Source: JBFXJF01 sp050175155 (GTDB lineage: Bacteria; Bacillota; Bacilli; Tepidibacillales; Tepidibacillaceae). From it: DNA of 43,810 nt. Numbering within the stretch: position 1 is the stretch's first letter; every line of letters begins with the position of its first letter. The stretch spans positions 1 through 43,810 of the forward strand of contig JBFXJF010000020.1 of assembly GCA_050175155.1 (NCBI GenBank), written 5' to 3'. The translations under genes were made by a program, and so were the position numbers. Below, in pieces: positions 8,791 through 17,591 of the stretch. The notes beneath the pieces were generated by a model. It was not told where the DNA came from and made no database searches. It saw nothing but the letters and a program-made list of their open reading frames with translations.

Positions 8791-10038
8791 TTGAATTTAA
8801 AAAGGATTTTCCTAGTTCTTATTATCTCTTTAGTACTAATCTCAACTGGTTGTAGTAATGAGACTATAAAATCAGTTTCACCAAATTTTGATGCAGAACC
8901 AGATTTATCATTATATGTAATTGAAGATGAACAATCCTCTACATTACCAGTTGAACTTGATCCTAATTTAGAATACATTGATACTCATCAACTTACAATA
9001 TTAATGGATGGTGTTAGTGCAACAAGTTCTACACGTAAAAGTTATAGCGACTATATGTCAGAGTGGAATTTTGTTTTAGTAGATGCAAGACCTTATAATA
9101 CCTACGAAAAAGGTCACATTAATGGGGCAATAAATATACCTGATTCGGAGTTTAATAAATACTCCTCTAGATTACCTGAGAATAAAGATACACTAATTAT
9201 TTTCTACTGTGGCGGATTAAGTTGTGAATTAAGTGCGAATTCTGCTAAAAAAGCTATAGAATTAGGTTACACTAATGTAAAAGTTTACCAAGAAGGCGAA
9301 CCAGCATGGAAAGCTGAAGGTAACTATTTAGTTGTTACAGAAGATTATGTTAATGATCTGATTATGGAAACATACATGTCGAGAACAGATTTAGTTCCAT
9401 ACTATATACTTGATTCAAGACCTTATTCAATGTATTTTAAATCGCATATACCTAACGCAATTACAGTAGATAACACACAATATTTAGCACGATATTCAGC
9501 ATATATGCCGAAAGATAAAAATACATTAATTATAACTTACTGTAATGGATTTGACTGTAGCAAAAGTCACACACTTGCACAAGATCTAATAAATGATGGC
9601 TATACAAATGTAAAAGTTTTTGCTGGAGGTATGCCTAGCTGGAACTCAATTAACCTACCAACCTTTGGAATGGAAGGCATAAAAACCAACTTTGACGTAT
9701 CAGCTGGCAAAGTAAGTAGAGGATTAACTACAGATCAATTCGTTGACAAGTTAAATAATCTTGCAAATGTAGTGGTTTTGGATGTTCGAACTGACGACGA
9801 AAGATCACATGGTGGTATAGACGGCTCAATTCACATACCAGATAGTGAAATACACGCCGATCCAAATGCTATAAAAGATCAATTGCCAACAGATAAAAAT
9901 ACTACAATACTAATTCACTGTGCTAGTGGAGCTAGAGCCTCCGGTGTAGTTGATAAGATAGCCGATTTAGGATATCCTAATACGTTCTATCTTGATCATA
10001 GTATAACTATCGACGCAGACGGAAATTATAGCTTCTAA
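8791..10038 (+). CDS. Three-domain rhodanese lipoprotein, last gene of reductase operon
   Basis: This is a secreted lipoprotein. The TTG at 8791 is chosen because AAAAGGAG lies 8 bp upstream; earlier in-frame GTGs lack an RBS. The lipobox is STGC with C21. Three tandem rhodanese domains all keep the catalytic cysteine: C140 in CGGLSCELS, C251 in CNGFDCSKS and C377 in CASGARAS. The first two loops carry a second Cys five positions on (C-x4-C), which could form a disulfide or hold a polysulfide bridge. Along with the two-domain lipoprotein at 3023 it brackets psrABC and the chaperone, which suggests a role as outer-face sulfur carrier for the reductase. A strong terminator follows. Confidence 0.88.
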   Translation: MNLKRIFLVLIISLVLISTGCSNETIKSVSPNFDAEPDLSLYVIEDEQSSTLPVELDPNLEYIDTHQLTILMDGVSATSSTRKSYSDYMSEWNFVLVDARPYNTYEKGHINGAINIPDSEFNKYSSRLPENKDTLIIFYCGGLSCELSANSAKKAIELGYTNVKVYQEGEPAWKAEGNYLVVTEDYVNDLIMETYMSRTDLVPYYILDSRPYSMYFKSHIPNAITVDNTQYLARYSAYMPKDKNTLIITYCNGFDCSKSHTLAQDLINDGYTNVKVFAGGMPSWNSINLPTFGMEGIKTNFDVSAGKVSRGLTTDQFVDKLNNLANVVVLDVRTDDERSHGGIDGSIHIPDSEIHADPNAIKDQLPTDKNTTILIHCASGARASGVVDKIADLGYPNTFYLDHSITIDADGNYSF

Positions 10039-10052
10039 AAAACTAACAATCT

Positions 10053-10086
10053 AATAAGCCCACCAAAAAGGTGGGCTTATTTTTTA
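10053..10086 (+). terminator. Terminator of the reductase operon
   Basis: Perfect 12-bp arms (10053-10064 and 10070-10081) containing AAGCCCACC flank a 5-base A-rich loop and run into six T's. It ends the operon that starts at 1899 and separates it from the convergent gene ending at 10084. Confidence 0.9.
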
Positions 10087-10956
10087 TATAGATGTATCTA
10101 AATGAAAAGCTATATCTATCTTTTCAGCTTTACTAATTGGCCGCAGACCTATTGCTGGAATAAGTAATAAAGTCAAACTTGCTAAACATAATATTAAACC
10201 TGTAACAAACCAACCATTTTGTTCAGCAATAAGGAACAGGATAGTTCCTATTAACATTAATAAGGAACCGCCAGTAGCTAACCACCATCCATAAATATTT
10301 CTTGAGGAGTAAAATGGTATACCAACTAATCCTAATAAACAACCAGTCCAAATCACAGGTACACCAAATGCATAAAAGAAATATTCAAGATTTCTTGCAC
10401 GTTCTCCCCACCCTGTATACATCCTTGTTGAAGAAATTCCATTAACCATTGAATAAGCTATTTCTACACCAATAATTAAAAATAACAGTAAATTAATCAA
10501 TTTACTAATTCCGGATGATTTATCAAGTAATAATGTGAAAAAATACGGTATTAATCCCAATACAATTACCACACCGACAGTATATAGATATTCTTTTCCA
10601 AAAAGTAAAACTGGTCCGAACATATAAGCACCTGTTATAGAAGGTATCGCAGCTACACACATGGTTATTGGTCTCGACCATTTAATACCTTTATATAAGG
10701 GTATTGAAAGTAACATTAATAACCCACCAGCCGATATACTTAAACCAGTTAACAATGAATAAAAAAATATAAAAAGCCCCTTAGCGGATAAAATATTCGG
10801 CTCTTTTAGTATCATATACCTTGTTTCTACACCCTTTATAACAGTTTCCATTGCCGGCATGCATATTAATGGAACAACTATTACTAAAGCGAGTCCTGCA
10901 AAGAAAGAAACAATAGCCATAGTTAATCGAGATTTCTGGGTAGTATTTTCATTCAT
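10084..10956 (-). CDS. Hypothetical integral membrane protein
   Basis: This is a 290-residue membrane protein with about eight predicted hydrophobic helices and a short polar N terminus. The ATG at 10956 is preferred because AGGAGG lies 6 bp upstream; the frame is open 15 codons further, to an ATG at 11001. No enzyme motif or transporter signature is recognised. It contains a lumenal or extracellular-looking loop (about 60 residues after the first helix, VIKGVETRYMILKEP) and another with GWGERARNLEYF. It converges with the reductase operon and shares the 10053-10086 terminator region. Function unknown. Confidence 0.75.
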   Translation of the reverse strand: MNENTTQKSRLTMAIVSFFAGLALVIVVPLICMPAMETVIKGVETRYMILKEPNILSAKGLFIFFYSLLTGLSISAGGLLMLLSIPLYKGIKWSRPITMCVAAIPSITGAYMFGPVLLFGKEYLYTVGVVIVLGLIPYFFTLLLDKSSGISKLINLLLFLIIGVEIAYSMVNGISSTRMYTGWGERARNLEYFFYAFGVPVIWTGCLLGLVGIPFYSSRNIYGWWLATGGSLLMLIGTILFLIAEQNGWFVTGLILCLASLTLLLIPAIGLRPISKAEKIDIAFHLDTSI

Positions 10957-11141
10957 TTGATATTCCTCCTTAATTTTATTATTTTTAATGTCTACCTCCA
11001 TTCTTAATTATATACAAATTATTCTACATTAAGGTAAATAAACCCTTTTATTAAATTTAAAGTGCGAATTACTTTTTTATTTAATATATTTAATATCTTA
11101 TTAACACAAATAAAGATTTATGTGCCTTGTCTCTAAATAGC

Positions 11142-11202
11142 AAAAAAAAAACGTATAAGATTGGCACTTACTTAAAAGTTCCTATCTTATACGTTTTTTT
11201 TG
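11142..11202. terminator. Bidirectional terminator hairpin
   Basis: The arms ACGTATAAGAT (11151-11161) and ATCTTATACGT (11184-11194) are perfect and are extended by an A-run on one side and a T-run on the other. It lies 12 bp after the 3' end of the minus-strand gene ending at 11214. Confidence 0.8.
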
Positions 11203-11213
11203 AAAACAAGACA

Positions 11214-11648
11214 CTAGTTTATATATTTCATTCTAATATTTATTTCTTCTACAATTAAAGAAGAGTAATCAATATTAAAATATGATTTTAGTATAAAACT
11301 TTGCGAATCATTAAGTTTAATTCTCACAAAAGTTTTACCCTTCTCCTGTTTTTTTTCCAATGAACATTTACTAATATTTCTAATTGGTAGTGTGAATAAT
11401 TCTGATTTACCATCATCAAAAACAATTATCTCTTTATAAATGTGTAATGTTCCTTCTTTTATATCAGTCAAATCTGTGTTGGGGTTTTCCCCTAGGTAAC
11501 TTATTTTATCAAACGATTTAATAGAGTTATTTATATCATTCCTACTTGATGTTTTTATGTTTTTAGGCTTTAATATTTCTAACAGGAAATATATAATAAT
11601 AACCGCTATAAGACCAAATATAATATAACGCAAAATATCACTCCTCAT
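11214..11648 (-). CDS. Hypothetical protein with one N-terminal membrane helix
   Basis: The 144-residue protein has one transmembrane helix (residues about 5-26) followed by a basic, then acidic, soluble part. The last 70 residues (YKEIIVFDDGKSELFTLPIRNISKCSL and following) alternate like a beta-rich PH-like domain, but no family is recognised with confidence. The start is ATG, preceded by a GAGTGAT-like RBS. It is divergent from the TVP38/DedA-family gene at 11735. Confidence 0.6.
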   Translation of the reverse strand: MRSDILRYIIFGLIAVIIIYFLLEILKPKNIKTSSRNDINNSIKSFDKISYLGENPNTDLTDIKEGTLHIYKEIIVFDDGKSELFTLPIRNISKCSLEKKQEKGKTFVRIKLNDSQSFILKSYFNIDYSSLIVEEINIRMKYIN

Positions 11649-11734
11649 GCTTTAGATCTACTTTATGTAATTCTAACATATTTACTAGATACAAATTAAC
11701 AATATTAAATTGATAATAAGAATTGGAGATTTCA

Positions 11735-12388
11735 ATGAAAAGGAAATGGATATACATATCAATATTTATCATATTATTGTTTATTTTATATAAATTTTCA
11801 GGAGTAGAACAAATACTTACAGATAAAATATTCTTATTTATTGATATTAATAAAGAATATGGCTACTTATTATTACTAGTCACAATCCCTTTATCAATTT
11901 TACAAGGAATTATAACTTTTTTCCCTATAATAACTATGATTACCTTTCATATTTTAGTATTTGGTCTTTGGGAAGGTATTTTATACAGTTTAATAGCTAG
12001 CTTCCTTGGATCAATTCTCTGTTTCTTACTCGGCAGGTATTTATTTCGTGATTGGTCTGAAAAATTGTGGGAGAAAAAACAATCGAAATACCAAAAGTGG
12101 GAAAAATACTTTAAGCAATATGGAATGTGGACAATTATTTTATTAAGGACGGTTCCTCTCATGCCAAGTAACATGATATCGTTAATGGCTGCATTATCTC
12201 CAATTAATTTTAGGTCCTATCTTTGGTCCTCAGTCTACGGCAACATTTCTATGGTATGGTTATTTTCAATTTTCAGTCTATCTTTAACATTAGATGAAGG
12301 AAGTCCACTTATTATAGGATACATAATTTATTTAATAATATTATTTGCAATTTTCTTATATATAAAAAGAAAACAATCAACCCAATAA
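11735..12388 (+). CDS. TVP38/TMEM64 (DedA-superfamily) membrane protein
   Basis: This 217-residue membrane protein of the VTT/SNARE-associated (TVP38, DedA) superfamily is related to YdjX/YtxB-type proteins, some of which act in lipid translocation or export. Visible are the re-entrant-loop stretch GSILCFLLGRYLFRDW, then LLRTVPLMPSNMISLMAAL (the conserved RxxPxxP-like, N/S-rich motif) and SPINFRSYLWSSVYGN. ATG 11735 with GGAG 7 bp upstream is chosen over an in-frame TTG at 11723. It stands alone between divergent and convergent neighbours. Confidence 0.85.
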   Translation: MKRKWIYISIFIILLFILYKFSGVEQILTDKIFLFIDINKEYGYLLLLVTIPLSILQGIITFFPIITMITFHILVFGLWEGILYSLIASFLGSILCFLLGRYLFRDWSEKLWEKKQSKYQKWEKYFKQYGMWTIILLRTVPLMPSNMISLMAALSPINFRSYLWSSVYGNISMVWLFSIFSLSLTLDEGSPLIIGYIIYLIILFAIFLYIKRKQSTQ

Positions 12389-12448
12389 CACTGATACAAA
12401 GATTATTTTAGTAATTCTTACCTTATTCATTATCAAACCTTAAAATTT

Positions 12449-12479
12449 TGAATATAGATTGATAATTATATGCAAAATA
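12449..12479 (+). promoter_or_regulatory. Possible sigma-G/sigma-F promoter of the DUF3787 spore peptide
   Basis: TGAATA at 12449-12454 and CAAAATA at 12473-12479 are separated by 18 bp, close to the forespore promoter form (TGNATA, then CAWANTA). It lies 28 bp before the start of a gene whose family is a spore surface peptide. The match is short and the region AT-rich, so this is an inference. Confidence 0.35.
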
Positions 12480-12507
12480 AGTAATAAATCAAAAAAGGAA
12501 TGATAAT

Positions 12508-12675
12508 ATGACAAGAAACAACTACAAGGGAAAAAACTTAAAAACTCCGATTGAAAATAATGAGACTGCAGCATGGGCAAGTACAGAAAAAAATAAACAA
12601 ATATCCAATGTACATATACCCGATGAAATACAAGTATTAAATGCAAAAGATTACGTCGATTCAAACAAAAAATAA
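12508..12675 (+). CDS. Small DUF3787-type spore surface peptide
   Basis: This is a 55-residue soluble peptide. The segment PIENNETAAWASTEK, followed by SNVHIPDEIQVLNAKDYVD, matches the short clostridial family once called DUF3787 (CDIF630_02480-type spore surface protein), whose members carry a TAAWA core and end in NAKEYVD-like residues. AAAAAGGA precedes the ATG at good distance. It is a single gene facing nifJ across a shared hairpin. Role: presumed component of the spore surface; molecular function unknown. Confidence 0.75.
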   Translation: MTRNNYKGKNLKTPIENNETAAWASTEKNKQISNVHIPDEIQVLNAKDYVDSNKK

Positions 12676-12699
12676 CAAAAAGTAAAAAAGTTTTATTTT

Positions 12700-12733
12700 T
12701 AAAATAAGGAAGGCCCAAAAAGGTCTTCCTCAA
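12700..12733. terminator. Hairpin terminator between the spore peptide gene and nifJ
   Basis: The arms AAGGAAGGCC and GGTCTTCCTC (about 12706-12731) pair with one mismatch around an A-rich loop. On the minus strand they follow the nifJ stop and lead into a T-rich stretch; on the plus strand they also follow the small peptide gene. Confidence 0.75.
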
Positions 12734-12740
12734 CTTTTGG

Positions 12741-15700
12741 TTAGAATAGTTCATTCTCAGCTAAATGCTTATACCTTTTAAATCTTTCAGTCGCATGCTC
12801 TTCACTTAATTCATATATTTCCCCAGCAATATCAGGAAATACGTTTTTAAGTTGAGAATACCGAACCTCTCCTTGAATAAAATCTTTGTAACTATTTTTA
12901 GGGTCTTTAGAATCAAGAATAAAAGGATTTTTACCTTCTTTTTTTAGAGTAGGATTATATCGATAAAGATGCCAGTATCCAGCCTCTACCGCTTTTTTTT
13001 CTTCCATTATAGTCGTACCCATTCCAGTTTTTATCCCATGACTAATACAAGGAGAATATGCAATAATTAACGATGGACCATTATAACTTTCAGCCTCGTT
13101 AATTGCCTTAATCGTCTGATTCATATCAGCACCCATAGCAATTTGTGCTACATAAACGTAGCCATATGTCATAGCAATAAGTCCTAGATCCTTCTTTCGC
13201 ATCCTTTTCCCTGCCGTAGCTAGTTTTGCTACACTGCCTGCAGGGGTTGCTTTTGAGGATTGCCCACCCGTATTTGAATATATCTCAGTATCCATTACAA
13301 ATATGTTAATATCATCACCCGTAGAAAGCACATGATCTACTCCACCAAAATCGATATCGTACGACCATCCATCCCCTCCTATTGCCCAAACAGACCTTTT
13401 AATCAAATAATCTTTACCTTTCAAAATTTCTTTGATTATTCCGTTGCCTTTATAATCAGTGCTTTGAAGTACTTTTAAAATTTTCTTTGCTGTTCTCTTT
13501 GAGGCAGCTGCGTCATTTTTGTTATCAATCCAGTCTCTAAAGCTTTCCTTAACTTTTGCATCTATTTCTGTATTTATAGCCTGTTCCATCAACTTAGTTA
13601 ATCTATCTCTACTCTGCTTTACGCCTACACACATACCATAACCAAACTCTGCAGCATCTTCAAACAAAGGATTAATCCACGCTGGCCCTTTACCTTCATC
13701 ATTAGTCGTATATGCTATAGAAGGGGCATAGGCACCCCAGATTGATGAACAACCTGTTGCGTTGGATATCATCATTCTATCCCCAAAAAGTTGTGTCAAT
13801 AACTTTATGTAGGGTGTTTCCCCACAGCCTGGGCAAGCCCCATTAAATTCGAGATAAGGTTTTACAAACTGACTTCCCTTTAAAGTTCTTGGATCTATTA
13901 AACCATCTTTAGCTGTTAATCCTAATGCGTATTCCCAGTTTTCTGATTCCCTTTTAATTTCCTGTTCTGCAGGTTTCATGATTAATGCTTTTCCCTTTGC
14001 TGGACAAACATCCGCGCAATTACCACAACCCGTACAATCAAGTGGATCAACCTGAATACGATATTGAAGATGAGACAACCCTTTACCAGTAGCATCCTTC
14101 GTTTTAAAAGTAGCAGGTTTATCTTTTATTTCTTTCTCGTTTAATAGAAAAGGTCTAATAGTCGCATGGGGGCAAACGTATGAACATATATTGCATTGTA
14201 TGCAATTATCAATCTGCCATTCAGGGATCATTGGGGCTATCCCTCTTTTTTCATAAGCTGTTGTACCAAGTGGAAATGTCCCATCTTCCATCCCAATAAA
14301 AGTACTTACAGGTAAGTCGTCCCCTTCGAATCTCAGCATTGGGCGTTGAATATTCTTTACAAAGTCAGACTCTTTTTTAATAACCTCTTCTTTATCTTCA
14401 ACTATTGCCCACTCTTTAGGCACATCTATTTTTACTAATCCTTCAATTCCTCGATCAATAGCAGCTTTATTCTTAAGAACAATATCCTGCCCCTTTTTTC
14501 CATACATTTTATCAATTGAGTCCTTTAGGTAAACTAACGCATCATCAACAGGAATTACATTAGCTAGTTTAAAAAATACAGATTGCATAATCATATTAAT
14601 CCTATTTCCAAGACCTATTTCCGAAGCAATTAACATAGCATCAATAACATAAAACTCAATCTCATTTTCTGCAATATATTTTCGTATAAAAGCAGGTATT
14701 CGTTCATCAAGTTCTTCGGTTTTCCATGAAGTGTTTAGCAGGAATATTCCACCTTTTTTCAGCCCTTTAATTAGGTCGTACTGATATAAAAACGCTTTAT
14801 TATGGCAAGCTATATAATCTGCATCATAAACAAGGTAAGGTGATCTTAATTGGCTTTTCCCGAATCTAAGGTGTGATACGGTTGTACCCCCTGACTTTTT
14901 GCTGTCATAAGAATAATATCCCTGCACATATAAATCAGTGTTGTCTCCAATAATTTTAATCGCGGTTTTGTTCGCACCAATTGTTCCATCAGAACCAAGT
15001 CCCCATATTTTACAGCTGATAGTTCCTTTTGGGGTAGTATCAATGTTCTCTTCTAAAGGCAATGACCTATAAGTGACATCATCAACTATTCCAATAGTAA
15101 AATGATCTTTTGGAGTATCCATCTTTAAATTATTAAACACTGCTAAAATCTGAGATGGTCTTGTATCCTTAGAAGAAATTCCGTACCTGCCACCAACAAC
15201 CAAAGGAGCATTTCTGTGATTTTTAAAAATATTAACAATATCTAAATAAAGAGGTTCCGCTGGTGCCCCTGGCTCTTTTGTCCGATCTAACACAGCAATC
15301 CTTTTGACAGTCTTAGGAATTACTTCTAATAAGTGCTCCTTGGAAAATGGTCGGTAAAGATGAACATTAACCGCCCCTACTTTATTACCATCTAAATTAA
15401 GATAGTCAACAGTTTCAAAAATTGTATCGCATACAGATCCAATCGCAATGATTAGAAGCTCCGCCTCATTAGCTCCGTAATATTCAAAAAGTTTATATCT
15501 CCTACCAGTTAATTCACCAAAATTATTCATACAATCTTGAACAATACTTGGTGCAACGTCATAAAATTGATTAGTACTTTCTCTTTGTTGGTAAAATATA
15601 TCTGGATTTTGAGTTGTGCCTCTTGCAACCGGATGTTCTGGGCTTAATGCTCTATTTCTAAACTCTTCAATTGCTTTCATATCAACAATCTTCTCTATGT

Positions 15701-16265
15701 CTTCATAATCAGTAACACTAATCTTCTGATATTCGTGAGAAGTTCTAAACCCATCAAAAAAATGCAAAAACGGAAGTTTTGATTTAATAGCCGAAAGATG
15801 TGCTATAAACCCTAAATCCATAACCTCCTGAACATTAGATGAAGCTAACATCGCCACCCCTGTCTGACGACATGCCATTACATCTTGATGGTCTCCATAT
15901 ATTGAAAGTGCATGCGTGGCAATCGATCTTGAAGTCACATGTAACACACCAGGTAGAAGTTCTCCGGCCATTTTATATAAATTTGGGATCATCATTAGTA
16001 ATCCTTGCGAAGCCGTGTATGTGGATGCTAATGCTCCTGATTGAAGTGCACCCCTCATTGTTGCCGCCGCACCTGCCTCAGATTGCATCTCAATTACCTT
16101 TACTTGCTGACCAAAAATATTCTTCTTGCCTCTTGAAGACCACTCCTCAACACTCTCTGCTATAGGCGTTGATGGTGTGATTGGAAATATAGCAGCCACC
16201 TCAGTAAATGCGTATGCAGCATATGCTGCAGCCTGATTCCCATCCATAGTCTCTTTCTTCTGCAT
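12741..16265 (-). CDS. nifJ: Pyruvate:ferredoxin (flavodoxin) oxidoreductase, single-chain
   Basis: This enzyme oxidises pyruvate and CoA to acetyl-CoA and CO2 while reducing ferredoxin or flavodoxin, a central reaction of anaerobic metabolism. The 1174-residue chain is the full homodimeric form with all domains fused. Domain I starts with TMDGNQAAAYAAYAFTEVAA and has the PITPSTP motif. Two [4Fe-4S] sites are at about 688 (CIQCNICSYVCPHA) and 743 (CTGCGNCADVCPAKG). The proximal-cluster cysteines are in CPGCGETPY and NATGCSSIWG. The TPP/Mg site is near 965 (GDGWSYDIDFGG, then SNTGGQ). AAAGGAG precedes the ATG. It stands alone, with an 11-bp inverted repeat between it and any promoter. Confidence 0.97.
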   Translation of the reverse strand: MQKKETMDGNQAAAYAAYAFTEVAAIFPITPSTPIAESVEEWSSRGKKNIFGQQVKVIEMQSEAGAAATMRGALQSGALASTYTASQGLLMMIPNLYKMAGELLPGVLHVTSRSIATHALSIYGDHQDVMACRQTGVAMLASSNVQEVMDLGFIAHLSAIKSKLPFLHFFDGFRTSHEYQKISVTDYEDIEKIVDMKAIEEFRNRALSPEHPVARGTTQNPDIFYQQRESTNQFYDVAPSIVQDCMNNFGELTGRRYKLFEYYGANEAELLIIAIGSVCDTIFETVDYLNLDGNKVGAVNVHLYRPFSKEHLLEVIPKTVKRIAVLDRTKEPGAPAEPLYLDIVNIFKNHRNAPLVVGGRYGISSKDTRPSQILAVFNNLKMDTPKDHFTIGIVDDVTYRSLPLEENIDTTPKGTISCKIWGLGSDGTIGANKTAIKIIGDNTDLYVQGYYSYDSKKSGGTTVSHLRFGKSQLRSPYLVYDADYIACHNKAFLYQYDLIKGLKKGGIFLLNTSWKTEELDERIPAFIRKYIAENEIEFYVIDAMLIASEIGLGNRINMIMQSVFFKLANVIPVDDALVYLKDSIDKMYGKKGQDIVLKNKAAIDRGIEGLVKIDVPKEWAIVEDKEEVIKKESDFVKNIQRPMLRFEGDDLPVSTFIGMEDGTFPLGTTAYEKRGIAPMIPEWQIDNCIQCNICSYVCPHATIRPFLLNEKEIKDKPATFKTKDATGKGLSHLQYRIQVDPLDCTGCGNCADVCPAKGKALIMKPAEQEIKRESENWEYALGLTAKDGLIDPRTLKGSQFVKPYLEFNGACPGCGETPYIKLLTQLFGDRMMISNATGCSSIWGAYAPSIAYTTNDEGKGPAWINPLFEDAAEFGYGMCVGVKQSRDRLTKLMEQAINTEIDAKVKESFRDWIDNKNDAAASKRTAKKILKVLQSTDYKGNGIIKEILKGKDYLIKRSVWAIGGDGWSYDIDFGGVDHVLSTGDDINIFVMDTEIYSNTGGQSSKATPAGSVAKLATAGKRMRKKDLGLIAMTYGYVYVAQIAMGADMNQTIKAINEAESYNGPSLIIAYSPCISHGIKTGMGTTIMEEKKAVEAGYWHLYRYNPTLKKEGKNPFILDSKDPKNSYKDFIQGEVRYSQLKNVFPDIAGEIYELSEEHATERFKRYKHLAENELF

Positions 16266-16291
16266 CTAAATTCTCCTTTATATATAAGTTT

Positions 16292-16318
16292 AATAACACT
16301 TATTAACTAAGGGTTATT
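16292..16318. promoter_or_regulatory. Operator-like inverted repeat upstream of nifJ
   Basis: AATAACACTTA (16292-16302) and TAAGGGTTATT (16308-16318) are 11-bp arms with one mismatch and a 5-bp spacer. The site is centred 40 bp upstream of the nifJ ATG. There is no T-run, so a protein-binding site is more likely than a terminator. The regulator is unknown. Confidence 0.45.
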
Positions 16319-16441
16319 ATTCCACTTATGGAGATATAAATGCAGACAGTCTTTATAATAATTATGAATTTAAGCGATATCTTATAGTAAATTTTATATA
16401 CAAAAAAACCTTTGCTATCAAAGGTTTTTGTTTCCTTAATA

Positions 16442-16517
16442 TGGTGACCCGGACTGGGCTCGAACCAGCGACCCCCACCCTGTCAAGATGATGCTCTCCC
16501 TACTGAGCTACCGAGTC
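16442..16517 (-). tRNA. tRNA-Val (GAC)
   Basis: A full cloverleaf can be folded on the minus strand: acceptor GACTCGG/CCGGGTC, D-stem GCTC/GAGC, anticodon loop TTGACAG with anticodon GAC, T-loop TTCGAGC, discriminator A and encoded CCA. It has its own promoter upstream. Confidence 0.93.
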
Positions 16518-16536
16518 ATATTGTGATATACAAAAT

Positions 16537-16566
16537 ATAGTAGCAAATAACACTGTTAAATGTCAA
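16537..16566 (-). promoter_or_regulatory. Sigma-A promoter of tRNA-Val
   Basis: On the minus strand TTGACA (16561-16566) and TACTAT (16537-16542) are separated by 18 bp, placing the transcript start just before the tRNA 5' end at 16517. Confidence 0.7.
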
Positions 16567-16584
16567 TCCCCAAATATCTCTAAT

Positions 16585-16614
16585 AAAAAAGGACTGTCTA
16601 ATGACAGTCCTTTT
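16585..16614 (-). terminator. Terminator of the secreted-protein gene
   Basis: AAGGACTGTC and GACAGTCCTT form a perfect 10-bp stem with a 4-base loop, followed on the minus strand by a T-run. It lies about 20 bp after the stop at 16633. Confidence 0.88.
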
Positions 16615-16632
16615 CTCGAGTAATCAATTTAG

Positions 16633-17181
16633 TTATTGATTATTAACACCAGTTCCAAATCCTCCGCCGTTAACATTACCTTGTCCTGCTTGGAAATCAG
16701 GGTTTTGTGCTAGACGCTGTGACTTACCATACCCTTTATTTGCTCCTTGATTACCTATTTGCGTTCTGTTAATCATATCAGCTGTTCTGTCTTCAGTTTG
16801 ACTTATCATTAAATCTTTTTGAGCTAATGTAATTGTTCCATCAGTATACAACTGTTCGATTTGAGCTATCTTCGCTACTACTAATGTACTTGTTAGACTT
16901 TCAGTTGCAATTCCTTTTTCATTAGCTATCTGAGCGATTGATTTTCCCTCAACTCTTAATGCATACAATTCATCATCAGTTAGTCCTAATGTAGCAGCTA
17001 CAGTGCTATGACTAGATCCCGCAAAGTACTTTCCAAATCCATTTCCGTTAGCACTTTGAGCCTGAGCAGCTTGAGCAGCTTGCGGATAAGTATCTACTGC
17101 ATTAACAACTGCAGGGGTTGCTACCATTCCAATTCCTAAAGCAAAAGCTAACGCTCCAATAAATAATTTTTGATTTCTCAT
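16633..17181 (-). CDS. Secreted protein with HTH-like repeat segment (DUF2680-like)
   Basis: The 182-residue protein has a clear Sec signal peptide (residues 1-28, cleavage after VVNA) followed by an Ala/Gln-rich linker. The core (LGLTDDELYALRVEGKSIAQIANEKGI) is a short helical motif found in secreted Bacillota proteins of the DUF2680 type, followed by a helix-rich part (LAQKDLMISQTEDRTADMINR) and a Gly/Asn/Gln-rich tail. Its role is unknown; related proteins are extracellular or cell-wall associated. AAAGGAG precedes the ATG. It is a monocistronic unit with its own terminator. Confidence 0.75.
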   Translation of the reverse strand: MRNQKLFIGALAFALGIGMVATPAVVNAVDTYPQAAQAAQAQSANGNGFGKYFAGSSHSTVAATLGLTDDELYALRVEGKSIAQIANEKGIATESLTSTLVVAKIAQIEQLYTDGTITLAQKDLMISQTEDRTADMINRTQIGNQGANKGYGKSQRLAQNPDFQAGQGNVNGGGFGTGVNNQ

Positions 17182-17364
17182 TATAATCTTCTCCTTTTTT
17201 TTAGTTAATTACCTTACAACTAAATGATAACAGGAAGACTTTTAGATAGTTTCACAGAATTATTAAGAATATTTATAGATGTTGCAAAGATATAAAAAAT
17301 AAAAAACACATCTATTGATATGTTTTCTGAGAAGCTATTCAACGTAGTGCAAATGATTTTAATA

Positions 17365-17453
17365 TGGTGCCGAAGACCAGACTTGAACTGGTACGGTAGT
17401 CACCTACCGCAGGATTTTAAGTCCTGTGCGTCTGCCGATTCCGCCACTCCGGC
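17365..17453 (-). tRNA. tRNA-Leu (TAA)
   Basis: Class II tRNA of 89 bases on the minus strand. The acceptor arm is GCCGGAG/CTTCGGC, the anticodon loop CTTAAAA gives anticodon TAA, and there is a long variable arm (GGTAG...CTACC) and encoded CCA. Confidence 0.93.
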
Positions 17454-17496
17454 ACGGTTAAACAAAAATACCTATTAGATTTATTAAAATTTACAA

Positions 17497-17572
<76 letters not shown>

Positions 17573-17591
17573 TCATATAATTAATATATAA

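Noticed and set aside
12440..12754. Minus-strand ORF of 104 residues opposite the spore peptide gene
   Set aside because: No RBS, no domain, low complexity; the plus-strand DUF3787-type gene and the nifJ 3' end explain the sequence.
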